Of a stretch of 64,000 bases of DNA, positions 19,228 to 29,040 are shown piece after piece; position 1 is the first letter of the stretch; every line of letters begins with the position of its first letter. A program made the position numbers and the translations under genes. This stretch comes from Mesostigma viride. Taxonomy: Eukaryota > Streptophyta > Mesostigmatophyceae > Mesostigmatales > Mesostigmataceae. The notes beneath the pieces are model-generated. The model saw only the letters and a list, made by a program, of their open reading frames with translations, made no database searches and had not been told where the DNA came from. The DNA is taken from the NCBI GenBank assembly GCA_009746045.1, contig RPFO01000392.1, positions 1,972,245 to 2,036,244 on the forward strand. The letters are read 5' to 3'.

Positions 19228-21660
19228 CTATATGGCTAAGCGGTATAGAAATTTTATTTTTCCCCTCCCCCCCACCGAGACCACAGGAAGGGCCTCACAC
19301 GGGAGAGAGAGTCCTACGTGAGAAAGGAGATCAGGCATGCGAACAGCTGTATGAAAGAGGTAGGCATAGGATTCATCATCAGGTAGTTCACCATACGGGG
19401 TTACACCCATAGTAGTAGGAACTAGAGTAGTATTGAGAACATCAAGGTCCTCGAAAAAGGAGTAATCTGCACGACGGGAGAGTGCATCTGGTACTATGTT
19501 ATCTACACCCTTAACATACTGAAGTTTAAAAGGGGAAAACTGTGCTAAAAACTCCATCCAGCGCGCTTGACGAGGGGTAAGGTTGGGTTGTGAGAGAAGA
19601 TGGGTAAGGGGACGGTGATCCGTCTGGATAACTAATCTATAAGGATCAATCTCACAGGGTTCATTCAGACAAACATCAAATTGAGCACCTTTAAGAAAGT
19701 GCTGCCACGCGTGGCAACAATACACCACAGCTAATAGTTCTTGCTGGTGTACGGGATAGTTACGCTCCGCAGGAAGCATTGTCCTAGAGATATACTCGAT
19801 TGGCTGTAAGCCCTGACCCTGATCCTGGAGAAGGACGCCCCCTATAGCTACCTTGCTAGCATCTGTAGCTACAACAAAGGGTTTAGTAGTATCCGGTAGG
19901 ATGAGTACGGGAGGGGAGAGGAGTAGGGATTTTAGACACTGAAAAGCCGACTGACATTCACTACTCCAAACAAAGGGGATATCCTTCTTTAATAGATGAT
20001 TAATAGGGGCTGCTATAGTTGCGAAACGCGGGATAAAACGCCTATAGTAAGAAGCAATTCCTAGAAAACTACGTACACCTTTAACGTCGGTAGGGGTAGG
20101 CCATTCCTGAATTGACTTAGTCTTGTCAGGGTCGGTAGCAACCCCGGCATCTGACAGGACGTGCCCTAAAAATGGGACACTCCTACCAGAGCGAACTTTA
20201 GCACGGCGCGCCCATAAAGAATTTTCAGCCATGATTTCTAATACTTTCTTTAAATCACGTAGGTGCGTTTCAAAATCAGGAGAATAAATAAGGATATCAT
20301 CTAAGTAAGCTTGAGCACAAGAACGGTCATGCTCAGATAAAGAAACAGAGGAGAAGGAAGGATCCTTTAAATCAGAGGACACTTGAGGAAGGTGAGAATT
20401 TCCCATAACAGGTCTAAGCACTTCATTCATTAACATTTGGAAAGAGGCAGGAGAGTTACAGAGTCCCATAGCCGCTACTCTAAACTGGTAATGCCCAAAA
20501 GGGGTAGCAAAGGCGGTTTTGTGGCAATCCTCAGGAGCTATACGTAGTTGCCAAAAACCATCCGCACAATCTAGTACTGTGAAACAGGTAGAACCTTTAA
20601 CCTTATTAAATATATCATCAATACGAGGTAGAGGGTATTTAGACTTCACAGTAATATCGTTTAACTTCCTATAATCAGTAACTAGGCGAAACTTGCCATT
20701 TGGCTTAGGAACTAACAGGACACCAGCGGAGTAGGGGGAGTTACTAGGCTCTATCAATCCTGCTTCTAATAGTGATACTAAAATCTGTTTTAGTTCCTTT
20801 AATTCGGTAGGGCCCATTCTATACATCGGAGAGTGCGTAGGAACTGCACCGTCCTTGATAACTACACGGTGTAAAACAGAACGAGGAGGAGGATAAGAAG
20901 GAGTCTTTTCTTCAAATACTTTTGAGGAATCTATCACAGCCATGTATCTTACTATTTCATTTTCAGTAAATCCCACTCCTATTGTATCCACTGTATTTAC
21001 ATCTATATCCACACTATTATTAGTGATAGGTATCTCTTGTACTTCTAACTGAAGGAACATACATAATAGGTATCCATATTCCTTTAGTTCAGATCGCAAT
21101 TCGTCATTGGACATTAATACTTCAGGTATAGGTCTCACAGGAGGATCAACAGGTGTAGGAGGAGTAATATCTACCAAGGATAAATTTTCTAATCTATAAT
21201 GACGTTCCGGTACCCAGTAAGAGCTATCTGGAAACCAAATGACCATAGTATCATAATTAATAGTAATCTTATTATCCTGGTGCCAATCTAATCCTAGTAA
21301 TACATCAGCTGTAGTGATAGGGCCTATAGTGGCCGTCAGGTTGACCGTACGTCCTTGTATGACCAGGGGAAGGGACACCGTACCCGGGGAATGACTGGTG
21401 CGACCGTCAGCATAATGGACAGTGACAGTTTTTGTGTGAGGGGTAGGGACTAGTCCTAAACGCCTAACTAGGGCCTCGCTCACAAAGGAGCTAGCCGCAC
21501 CGCTATCCACTAACACAGAGACATTCAAGAGTTCATCAGCATGCAAGAAGGGGTCTACAACAGTATGAGGGACGGTTAAGCCACCATTCAAGAACATAAG
21601 AGGACGCACACGTAGTGGTAGGGATGATTCAGCTCCTACAGAGGTTATAAAAACAGGCAA
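19228..21660 (-). CDS. Gypsy protease - reverse transcriptase - RNase H
   Basis: 810 codons in one frame to the TAG at 19228. The frame stays open upstream of 21660, where the codon is TTG, so expression from a Gag frame change is likely. The aspartic protease has VLVDSGAASSF near residue 52 and DVLLGLDW about 70 residues later. The reverse transcriptase shows PYSAGVLLVPKPNG, FTVLDCADGFWQ, the catalytic AYLDDILIYS (about 450) and FLGHVLS. RNase H follows with VVATDASKVAIGG (about 600), the H-R-P-L segment and ADALSRR-like PDALSRRADYS. All key catalytic residues are intact. At the 3' end the run G7AG4A5 lies where the integrase frame takes over. Confidence 0.92.
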   Translation of the reverse strand: MPVFITSVGAESSLPLRVRPLMFLNGGLTVPHTVVDPFLHADELLNVSVLVDSGAASSFVSEALVRRLGLVPTPHTKTVTVHYADGRTSHSPGTVSLPLVIQGRTVNLTATIGPITTADVLLGLDWHQDNKITINYDTMVIWFPDSSYWVPERHYRLENLSLVDITPPTPVDPPVRPIPEVLMSNDELRSELKEYGYLLCMFLQLEVQEIPITNNSVDIDVNTVDTIGVGFTENEIVRYMAVIDSSKVFEEKTPSYPPPRSVLHRVVIKDGAVPTHSPMYRMGPTELKELKQILVSLLEAGLIEPSNSPYSAGVLLVPKPNGKFRLVTDYRKLNDITVKSKYPLPRIDDIFNKVKGSTCFTVLDCADGFWQLRIAPEDCHKTAFATPFGHYQFRVAAMGLCNSPASFQMLMNEVLRPVMGNSHLPQVSSDLKDPSFSSVSLSEHDRSCAQAYLDDILIYSPDFETHLRDLKKVLEIMAENSLWARRAKVRSGRSVPFLGHVLSDAGVATDPDKTKSIQEWPTPTDVKGVRSFLGIASYYRRFIPRFATIAAPINHLLKKDIPFVWSSECQSAFQCLKSLLLSPPVLILPDTTKPFVVATDASKVAIGGVLLQDQGQGLQPIEYISRTMLPAERNYPVHQQELLAVVYCCHAWQHFLKGAQFDVCLNEPCEIDPYRLVIQTDHRPLTHLLSQPNLTPRQARWMEFLAQFSPFKLQYVKGVDNIVPDALSRRADYSFFEDLDVLNTTLVPTTMGVTPYGELPDDESYAYLFHTAVRMPDLLSHVGLSLPCEALPVVSVGGRGKIKFLYRLAI

Positions 21661-21703
21661 GCAAAAATTATTATCTGGGGTACTATCTAAGGACCTGTCC
21701 AGG

Positions 21704-23379
21704 TTACCCCCGGCTGACAGGCCTACTGTTCCCCCTCCCCCCCAAATCCATAGGAACTAACCCCGAAGAAGACCCTGGCGGAAAAGCCACTGCTGGAGGG
21801 TCACGAGGGATTGAAGAGGGTGCGGGAGCCTGATTATCATAGGGGAACCCTGGGGATCCTGTCTGCACAGCATTCAGCCTACTAGGGGTAGCTGAAGGAA
21901 TGCGTCCTGAAGTGGGACGAATAGGAGCACGCTGAGGGGTACGAGGAGGGCGAGCGTCGGGATGAGGGGGAGCACCCGAAAGGAACTTGGGGCACTCACG
22001 TTTAAGATGACCTACTTCCTTACAATGATAGCAGGTGATATGAGAGACATCCAGAGCTGAAAGGTCAGTCACACAAATATCTAATTCTTCTACATAGGAG
22101 TTCTCCTCCTCAGGGGTAAGGCTAATATTATTAATACGGGAACGGGTAGGAAGAGAAGGCGTGGAGAAGAAATCTGCTACTCGTAAAAGATGCTGGCGCA
22201 CATGCTTGAGGGGCAGGTCAGTAAAACGGTAGGCAGAGAACTGGCGCTTGACTTCACGCAATAAGGGTCTACTGAGGCCCTGAAGGAAGCGGGCACGTAC
22301 TTCTGCGCCCGACAAATCCCTAATTCGTACCATCTGGGCATCAAACTCTTTCATATATTCTTTGAAGGATTTGGTACCCTGCTGCAAGGTACCAAAGGCT
22401 AATCTATCCTGCCAATCTGCATCGGGAGGGACTAAATGGTTCTCTAAACGCTTAAACAATTCTGCTACAGAGTTTGGGTAGGCATGAGAGGCAAGAGACT
22501 CACACTGGATGAGGTTAGCAAGCTCAGGAGTAATGCAGGTAGTAAGATAATGAGGAACTAGTACAGCATCAGAGAGGCGCCACCTATTGTGGTTCTGCCA
22601 GACTCTGTGTTCTGGGTGAGCAACATAATGAAAGTGAAAAACTGTTGAGGGGTAGACTTGACATCCAGCTTAGGAAGGTTGGCAAAGAGGGGAAGAGCAG
22701 GAGGCTTAGGGGGATTAGAAGAATCAGTTTTTCCCATAGGGCCACTATCTTCCACTGCTACATAAGCGGGATAGAAGGAAGGGATAGGAAAAGTTTTGGG
22801 TAGGGGTCTAGAGGGAGCCACCGTTTCAGGATGGTGCCCATAGGAGAAGGGAACAGTATATTGCTCACGAAGAGAGGAGTAGGCAAAATGATCATAATTC
22901 CTATCATCTAGGGGCATGGTACTGAAATCATTATTAACTTCTAAATCAGCCACACGGGTAGGGACCTGGGCAGCCTCATAGGCCGTCTCAGGGTAGGACC
23001 AGGAAGCAGGTGGGTAAAAGGGAACTGCACTAGGGCGCCCAGAAGGGCCGACAGGGGCAGAGGTACGACCCGTGTTAAGGCAGGCATGGAAGGCACAGGG
23101 TGGGATCAAGGAGGCCTAGAAGCATTGTTAGTGAGTGAGGACCTGCTGGAGGGGTGAGCCAAGGTTGCAGAAGGGGCAGGGGCCTGGTTCACAGCAAAAG
23201 AGGGTTCATCACTAAATCTGACTTGTGAGAAACGTTGTTCATAGGTAGGTGGGGTAATTGAGGGACGACGGCGACCACCAGCAACAGGAGAAGGAGGTGA
23301 GGTACGCAGAATACCTTGAGGAGTGAGATGGTGTACCGTTTCCAAGGAGTCCCGTCGGTTACCACGAGTATTGTTAGTG

Positions 23380-23411
<32 letters not shown>

Positions 23412-23450
23412 GGTAGGTATAGGCGACATATCTCCACCCACTGGATCCAT
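21704..23450 (-). CDS. Gypsy Gag with CCHC zinc knuckle, frame-broken
   Basis: Gag starts at ATG 23450 (MDPVGGDMSPIPTNN, with an Asn-rich tract encoded by ATT/AAT repeats) and proceeds through three frames: to about 23106, about 23109-22558, and about 22550-21704. The central part (LPKLDVKSTPQQFFTF, then RLAFGTLQQGTKSFKEY) matches the retrotransposon Gag capsid region. The nucleocapsid zinc knuckle CYHCKEVGHLKREC lies near 22010-22050. Both internal shifts have the sense of single-base losses. Just before its stop, Gag crosses G7AG5 (21726-21738), where the pol frame becomes available by a +1 change. Confidence 0.8.
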
Positions 23451-23542
23451 CTTTAATTACGTAAAGGAATAGGAATCTAGATGAAAGCAACAAAAGGAAA
23501 AAGGAAAAACCTTGAAGGTCTGAAGCAAGAACAAAATTAAAA

Positions 23543-23935
23543 TCAATCCTTTTTAACAACAGTAATGGATAGGGAACCAAACTCCAAAGTGAGAGGAGTA
23601 TCTGAAGCAGATGCAGATGCAGCCCGTTTAGGGGGAGAAGAAGGAGGGGTAGCAAAGACTAGAGCTTCTACGGGAGGACGACCATGAGGAATAGGGCGTA
23701 CATGCAGGCCTAAATCTGTTTGGCTATGATCTATAAGGAACTGCTGAGCTTCTTCGAAGGACATAAATTTCTTATACCTAATTACGTTGTATACACGATT
23801 CTGAACGATTTTCCTAGCGTCGGACCAAGAAAGGAAAATGGAGGACCATTGAGGCGTAATCACTACGTAATATTTAGCTAGACTATTATCGCTAGAAGAA
23901 TGGGAAGGAGCAGTAAAAGATCGCCTCTGGCTCAT
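23543..23935 (-). CDS. RNase H1-type hybrid-binding (viroplasmin-like) domain protein
   Basis: 130 codons from ATG 23935, the first ORF of the gypsy element. Residues ~20-65 match the N-terminal hybrid-binding domain of eukaryotic RNase H1 and caulimovirus inclusion-body proteins: YYVVITPQWSSIFLSW, then NVIRYKKFMSFEEAQQF. The domain binds RNA/DNA hybrids or dsRNA. The C-terminal part is Pro/Ser/Ala-rich. Placing it as a separate ORF ahead of Gag is unusual. It may assist reverse transcription or virus-like particle assembly; that role is inferred. Confidence 0.75.
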   Translation of the reverse strand: MSQRRSFTAPSHSSSDNSLAKYYVVITPQWSSIFLSWSDARKIVQNRVYNVIRYKKFMSFEEAQQFLIDHSQTDLGLHVRPIPHGRPPVEALVFATPPSSPPKRAASASASDTPLTLEFGSLSITVVKKD

Positions 23936-24464
23936 GGTAACGCACCTGGTGGGTCTTGAGTAGTCAAATGAGGAGAACGAGGAGAAGGCGACTTATCTCG
24001 TGTGTCTGAAACCGAACCAGATTGACGACGCACGCAGGGACGAGGTTTCCAGCGCCAGGTGGTCGTAAGTATCCGGTTTCAAGAATTCTGCGTCTGGCGA
24101 TGGGTCGTCTAAATACAAAGCAGGCAAGAATGCAGAAAAAGTGTAATCTACGAGACGCTAGTCGTCTCTCTAACGTAGAACCAAAACCATCACCTATCTA
24201 TGACAGTAGGCAACATGTCGCAGGAAAACAAAACGAGGAAAAGGAGCTATCTATAAAAGGATTTTCCGCTTCGAGCAGGTCTATCTTCTAGGCAGGGCGT
24301 GTCCCGAATCGGGCAGCACTACCCCCCCAGCTCGCAGGCGACCCGCCCATTACCTGTCAAGTAGGTGTCGTCTTCATTTTCCCAGCCGCGGAAGGGTTGA
24401 TTCAATGACGTATGTTGCAGAGGATCGTCGTCTCGCTCTCTATCTAAACTACCTCCGAGTCCAT
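23936..24464 (-). other. Gypsy 5' leader with candidate primer-binding site
   Basis: Non-coding leader between the 5' LTR and the first ORF. On the minus strand, one base after the LTR, it reads TGGACTCGGAGGTAG. This starts TGG, as expected for a tRNA 3'-CCA primer-binding site; the tRNA species was not identified. Confidence 0.5.
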
Positions 24465-25036
24465 TGTTACGCCGCAAGCCTCGGCCGCCACCTCTACCTC
24501 TACCTCTCCTGATGCTACCTAGGCTAGTAAGGCCGCCTCTAGTTAAACCCCTAGCGAAAGACGAACGAGACGATCCAGATCTCAATGCATTTACATATGT
24601 ACTACTGTAATACGCCATAAGCCATTTAACCAAACCCGTTTACTCCAGGAATAGAGGAAGGAAACACAACTAAACTGCCGTGACCCAAGCTAATATGTGT
24701 TAATTCATTTAACACACGCCGAGTGACCACACAAGAAGTGGAACGTGCATAAATGGTCACCAACGGTCCAACAGGCTCGGGCCGACTTGGCCCTCGCCTG
24801 CAGAAACACAGAAACACAGGCAGGTGCACAGATGCACGCCGGTCCACTACATTCTACCAAAGGATAAGGACCACTAATAAAGTATGCGGCGCGGCGCCCA
24901 AAGGCACCCAATATACCACAGTACTGTTACGAGGACAATAATGTCCCAGCTAGGACTACACGTAAACCTAGGAACAACCGAAGCCAAGGACCTAATTTAC
25001 GTCCGTAACTACAACGAATTGTTACGCGACGTAACA
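24465..25036 (-). repeat. Gypsy 5' LTR (right)
   Basis: 572 bp, TGTTACGCC...GACGTAACA in + orientation, nearly identical to 14259-14835. It is followed by the TSD TACGGG (25037-25042). Confidence 0.92.
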
Positions 25037-25222
25037 TACGGGTATACGAACAGACTTGTGCCAATGATGTCGGCCTTGATATCGAGAGCTTATGCGCCTG
25101 GAATGTATCTGCCTGCCTTCGACGAGTTAGTAGCAACTTTGGCTCAGTCATCGGCACTGGCGGGTACAGTAAAATTCGTCATATATTCGTTTTTTGACGT
25201 TATAACCCTTAAACCGTAGCAA

Positions 25223-25246
25223 CTCAGTCCTAAAAATCGGACTGAG
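25223..25246. repeat. Subterminal hairpin 1 of piggyBac
   Basis: Arms CTCAGTCC and GGACTGAG around TAAAAATC, 17 bp inside the left tip. A near-copy at 25577-25600 and two on the right (28429-28452, 28458-28481) make a repeated set that may bind transposase. Confidence 0.7.
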
Positions 25247-25827
25247 TTGCACATCTTTGCACATTTGTTGTGTATGGCCTAAAAACAAATTCTGGCCACC
25301 CCTTGGTACCAAGCATGCATATATGTTGATTTTCATGGGGGATAGGTCACTGGTCCCAAATCAGTTACTTTTGGGTGCTATAAATAGCGCACACCCCAGG
25401 GGGGTACGGAAAATTGGGATTTGACATGTATATAATGCATCAGTGGCTGCGTTTCAAATATATAGACCCTGGAATTTCAATGGCAGATGGAAATAATCCT
25501 AGGAAGGCCATAGGAACACTGGCTTCATGGAATGTTACAGAGCTCTACATGCCACGTAGCGAAAACCCCAAAGTGACTCAGTCCTAAAAATAGGACTGAG
25601 TTTTATGGCTACAATTTGGTAGCAAACAAACATAAAACATTATTCCATATGGCATAAACATATGGCAAGACACACAAAATGCACAAAATTGTCAAGCCCA
25701 GGTGTTGGCACAAGACACCATGCCATAAAACATCCGAAGATGTGCCAGCATAAACATGCGCGCGCAGCGGTAAGCAAAGGTCTAGCCCTATGCTAAAGTG
25801 ACACATACAGCTATATAGGGCTACCAT

Positions 25828-28182
25828 TTACAATGCCCGCCTCTTGCTCTTCAGAGCACGCCGCCTAGAGGCCCCTGCCAGCTGGCCAGCACCCTCTGCC
25901 GCCCTCGTGGTGCGCCCGTTGGCCTCAGCCCAGGCCCTGCCAGCAGTGCTACGGCGCGTGAGGGGCTGCTGGGCGCGCTGCTTGCGGTCGCCCCCGTCCA
26001 GGCCGGTCAGCAGCCCCCCATGGTACACGTTCCAGCAGGCGCCCACGCACAGCGCCGCGTCGCAGTCTTTGCACCAGAAGCTGGTGCGCTTGCGCACCTT
26101 CTCCACCGTGCACACCACGCACTGGGCCTGCTCCACAAAGGGGATGCGCTCTGGCTCCAGGTGGGTGTTAGAGAGGCGGCCGTCCGGCCCGGGCTGGCGG
26201 ATTGGTGGTGAGACGAGGAGAGCCGTCCTGCCACCTGTCCACTGATTGGTGCACAGCTCGTCGGCCAGCTTGCTCAAGAAGCCAGCATGGCTGAAGATGT
26301 CAGCGCGGCCAGCACGGGTGAGCTTGTGCAGGATGTAGGCGTTGGTGACCGAGTTGGCCAGGTGGCCAGTTGCAGCCCTGTGCCACCAAATGCGCGTCAC
26401 GAGCGCATCCTGCACAGGGTATTCAGCCCCGAGCTGGTCCTGCAAGTCCACCCCCTTGTAGGTCCCCCAGTAGATCGGCACCAGGCTGGGGGCAGGCACC
26501 GTGATGCGGATGTCGCGGCCCCCATGGCGGCTGACCTCCACCTCCGTGAGCGGGATCCCCTTGGACGCCATCCACACCGTCTTCCTGTCCTGCCACGCCA
26601 CGAGGGTGAGCCCATCCTGATCGACAGCCCATGCGTAGTCCCCCTGCTCCGGCCTGCGCCCCAGCTGGTCCTTGACCTCCCTGAAGGGAAGCCCGCGCCG
26701 GTTGGGCATGATAGTGCCCACCACCTGGTGGCCCTGCACGTCGTGGAGCTCCTCCAGCATGTCGCGGCTGGTGTAGAAGCGGTCGGTGGCAATCCTGCAC
26801 GGGTGCGGCAGCTCACCCGCCAGCATCTTGGTGATCCTGTACGTGTGCTGCTCCTCGGGCAGCTTGTCGTAGGTGTGCGCGTGGTAGAGGAAGCCCGTCG
26901 GCCAGTCGCAAACGCAATACTGCTTGATGTGGAACGGGGAGGGCTTGGTCGGGTTATAGCACCGGATGGGGCACAGCTTGTGCCGTGTGGAGATGGAGCG
27001 CTCGTCGATGGCAGCCTGCTCCCCTGGCACGAAGTACTTCTTGTATGCCGCATTCAGCAGCTCCTCCAACCAGAGGAACTGGAAGAGCCTCCACTCGCGT
27101 GTCTGGCGGTTCTCAGGGCGGTCTGCGGTGTTCCTGAAATGGAGATAGCGGCAAATCTGGTCAAACCTGAACTCAGACATCACGTGCTGCAGGTTGACAG
27201 GAGCTGCAGCGCCCATGGGCAGCCCAGAAAAGTAGTCTCCCCTTGCAGGCAGATGCACAAGCGACATTGTGATGATGATGCCCAAGAACTTGCCGAGCTC
27301 GTGGATAGACATTGGTGTCCAATCCCGAGCTCCAGCCTTGCCAGCAGCTCGCTGCTGATCAGCATACCGGTTGGTCTCAGCAACGATGGGCTCGAGCACA
27401 GTCTTGGGATCCCAAAACAGAAGGAACAGCTCGAGAGGACCAAACCTGTGCGCACGGCCGGGAATGTTCTTGTATGTCGCCTTGCCGTCAAACGCCGGCG
27501 CAGGTATGTCGGGCACAATTCCATCCTCAGGCTTTCCTGTCCCGAAAATCCAGTCACCATCCTCCTGAGCACGACCAGCCGCACCGTCATCAGGCTGCTC
27601 CTCATCGTCGGACTCGACAAGGTCTGGCACCTCGTCCTGCTCCTCATCAGCGCTGCCTTCAGAGTTGTCGTCTGCAGGCGGGGCTGGCTGCAGCCGACGC
27701 CTTCTGGGTGGATTCTGGCGTGCCGGTGCTCTGGCCGAACGGCCAGACTTGCGCTTGGCACGCTTCTTGACTGGGGAAACCGAAATATCCTCGCTGTCGC
27801 CATCGCTAGCTGAGGAGGGGTCAGATTCGTCGTCGGCACCCCCCGACACCCCACCGTCGTCAACATCATCCTGCACTGCGGCATCGCCATCATTCTCATC
27901 GCCACCGTCACCATCTGCCGAGCCTGCAGCCTCGGCAACCTTCCACTGATAAACCTGCGCCTTGGTGAAGTCGTATTTCTTCGGATCGCCCTCAAAAAGA
28001 CATTTCGCGATAGTGCATGCGCGGTTCAGCGACACTACAGACCCAGGAATGCGCACAGTATCATGATTTTCCCCGAAATTCTCGCGTGCCCAGCCAGCAC
28101 CGAATATAGCCGGTGGTACCGAAAGCTTAATTCCACGTCTAAGCAAAAATCCTGACTGCGCGCCACCGGGAGGCGACGCCAT
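25828..28182 (-). CDS. piggyBac transposase
   Basis: 784 codons without interruption from ATG 28182, preceded by a possible promoter region. The N-terminal ~200 residues are acidic and disordered (DGDGGDENDGDA and similar), with a basic stretch KKRAKRKSGR that may be a nuclear signal. The DDE_Tnp_1_7 core runs from about 240 to 640. The three catalytic aspartates are visible in AAIDERSIS, IATDRFYTS and KGVDLQDQL. A C-terminal cysteine-rich domain (CVVCTVEKV, WCKDCDAALCVGAC, NVYHGG) matches the zinc-binding end-recognition domain of the family. The enzyme cuts and pastes the element without leaving a footprint. The gene looks functional. Confidence 0.93.
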   Translation of the reverse strand: MASPPGGAQSGFLLRRGIKLSVPPAIFGAGWARENFGENHDTVRIPGSVVSLNRACTIAKCLFEGDPKKYDFTKAQVYQWKVAEAAGSADGDGGDENDGDAAVQDDVDDGGVSGGADDESDPSSASDGDSEDISVSPVKKRAKRKSGRSARAPARQNPPRRRRLQPAPPADDNSEGSADEEQDEVPDLVESDDEEQPDDGAAGRAQEDGDWIFGTGKPEDGIVPDIPAPAFDGKATYKNIPGRAHRFGPLELFLLFWDPKTVLEPIVAETNRYADQQRAAGKAGARDWTPMSIHELGKFLGIIITMSLVHLPARGDYFSGLPMGAAAPVNLQHVMSEFRFDQICRYLHFRNTADRPENRQTREWRLFQFLWLEELLNAAYKKYFVPGEQAAIDERSISTRHKLCPIRCYNPTKPSPFHIKQYCVCDWPTGFLYHAHTYDKLPEEQHTYRITKMLAGELPHPCRIATDRFYTSRDMLEELHDVQGHQVVGTIMPNRRGLPFREVKDQLGRRPEQGDYAWAVDQDGLTLVAWQDRKTVWMASKGIPLTEVEVSRHGGRDIRITVPAPSLVPIYWGTYKGVDLQDQLGAEYPVQDALVTRIWWHRAATGHLANSVTNAYILHKLTRAGRADIFSHAGFLSKLADELCTNQWTGGRTALLVSPPIRQPGPDGRLSNTHLEPERIPFVEQAQCVVCTVEKVRKRTSFWCKDCDAALCVGACWNVYHGGLLTGLDGGDRKQRAQQPLTRRSTAGRAWAEANGRTTRAAEGAGQLAGASRRRALKSKRRAL

Positions 28183-28428
28183 GGCTGCTGTCGTTACTCG
28201 TCGTTTGCGTGGTCTTCGTCGTTTTGGCTCGTTTTGGTCATTTTTTTCGCGCCCAAAGTTACCTTTGGACCAGGGTACCCCCCTGGATATTTCTGTTCAT
28301 AGCTCCCTGTCCAGGTGTCCAAAAGTAGTAAACCAGGGGTGTACGTGAAAGTACAAATCTAGATCTCGAAGTTGGTCCAAACAGAATATTCAAAAGTTTG
28401 CTAGAATTATAGCTAGTTCTGCCACAAA
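28183..28428 (-). promoter_or_regulatory. Upstream region of the piggyBac transposase
   Basis: About 250 bp between the transposase ATG and the right-end hairpins. No clear TATA box was found on the minus strand. It must hold the promoter if the element is autonomous. Confidence 0.3.
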
Positions 28429-28481
28429 CTCGGTCCGATTTTTAGGACTGAGAAAAACTCAGTCCTTCAAATCGGACTGAG
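28429..28481. repeat. Paired subterminal hairpins at the right piggyBac end
   Basis: Two adjacent hairpins with arms CTCGGTCC/GGACTGAG and CTCAGTCC/GGACTGAG, ending 13 bp from the right tip. They mirror the left-end hairpins in sequence. Confidence 0.7.
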
Positions 28482-28528
28482 TACGGTTTAAGGGATAATA
28501 GTGCATTTACCCTGGCCAGTGCATCTAC

Positions 28529-28606
28529 CCGCCCACCCACCCACCCACCCACCCACCCACCCACCCACCCACCCACCCACCCACCCACCCACCCACCCAC
28601 CCACCT
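28529..28606. repeat. (CCCA)n microsatellite
   Basis: About 19 uninterrupted copies of the tetranucleotide CCCA/CACC, followed by a few CTAC units. Confidence 0.9.
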
Positions 28607-28671
28607 ACCTACCTATCATACACGCACTCACGCTCACGCTCACGCCCACTCGCACGCTCACGCTCACACAC

Positions 28672-28937
28672 ACACTCACACTCACACTCACACTCACACT
28701 CACACTCACACTCACACTCACACTCACACTCACACTCACACTCACACTCACACTCACACTCACACTCACACTCACACTCACACTCACACTCACACTCACA
28801 CTCACACTCACACTCACACTCACACTCACACTCACACTCACACTCACACTCACACTCACACTCACACTCACACTCACACTCACACTCACACTCACACTCA
28901 CACTCACACTCACACTCACACTCACACTCACACTCAC
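28672..28937. repeat. (ACTCAC)n microsatellite
   Basis: About 44 near-perfect copies of the hexanucleotide ACTCAC, preceded by variant CGCTCA units and followed by CACCATACT variants. Long open frames here (Leu-Thr or Val-Ser repeats on either strand) are by-products of the repeat and not genes. Confidence 0.95.
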
Positions 28938-29040
28938 CATACTCACCACATTCACCACACTCACCACACTCACCATACTCACCTCTAATTAATTAATTAA
29001 GTAAGTAAGTAAGTAATTAAACCCGTGCCGTCCCGTTGGG

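Larger units (their letters stand above)
14259..25036 (-). mobile_element. Complete Ty3/gypsy chromovirus retrotransposon
   Basis: A 10,778-bp element on the minus strand, bounded by TG...CA LTRs of 577 and 572 bp and the 6-bp duplication TACGGG. From the 5' side (right) it holds the LTR, a candidate primer-binding site (TGGACTCGGAGG, one base after the LTR), an RNase H1-type domain ORF, Gag with a zinc knuckle, protease-RT-RNase H, integrase with chromodomain, about 2.3 kb of extra coding sequence, and a polypurine tract GTGGGGGGGAGG directly before the 3' LTR. The LTRs differ by two substitutions and one 5-bp duplication, so insertion was very recent. Despite that, several frame breaks interrupt Gag and the 3' ORF. 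Confidence 0.93.
25206..28494 (-). mobile_element. Intact piggyBac-family DNA transposon with ATAA flanks
   Basis: A 3,289-bp element with perfect 13-bp TIRs, CCCTTAAACCGTA on the left and TACGGTTTAAGGG on the right. Both ends are bordered by ATAA (25202-25205, 28495-28498) instead of the canonical TTAA. The related relic at 11728 has TTAA directly before its CCCTT, which supports placing the boundary at CCCTT. An alternative reading puts the ends six bases further in, at internal TTAA copies 25209-25212 and 28488-28491. Four subterminal hairpins built on CTCAGTCC lie at 25223-25246, 25577-25600, 28429-28452 and 28458-28481. The element carries one uninterrupted transposase gene. Confidence 0.88.

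Noticed and set aside
26287-27813. 508-codon open frame on + opposite the piggyBac transposase
   Set aside because: Antisense shadow of a GC-rich gene; it has no domain signature, while the minus-strand frame has the full transposase.
25213-28487. piggyBac boundary at the internal TTAA copies
   Set aside because: It would give canonical TTAA flanks, but the homology of the relic at 11728 and the perfect 13-bp TIR both extend through CCCTT; kept only as an alternative.
28501-28992. Long open frames of Leu-Thr (plus) and Val-Ser (minus) repeats
   Set aside because: Pure by-product of the ACTCAC microsatellite, open on both strands, with no non-repetitive domain.
28501-28992. Telomere or subtelomere end
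   Set aside because: The CCCA and ACTCAC repeats are not known telomere units and unique sequence continues on both sides.
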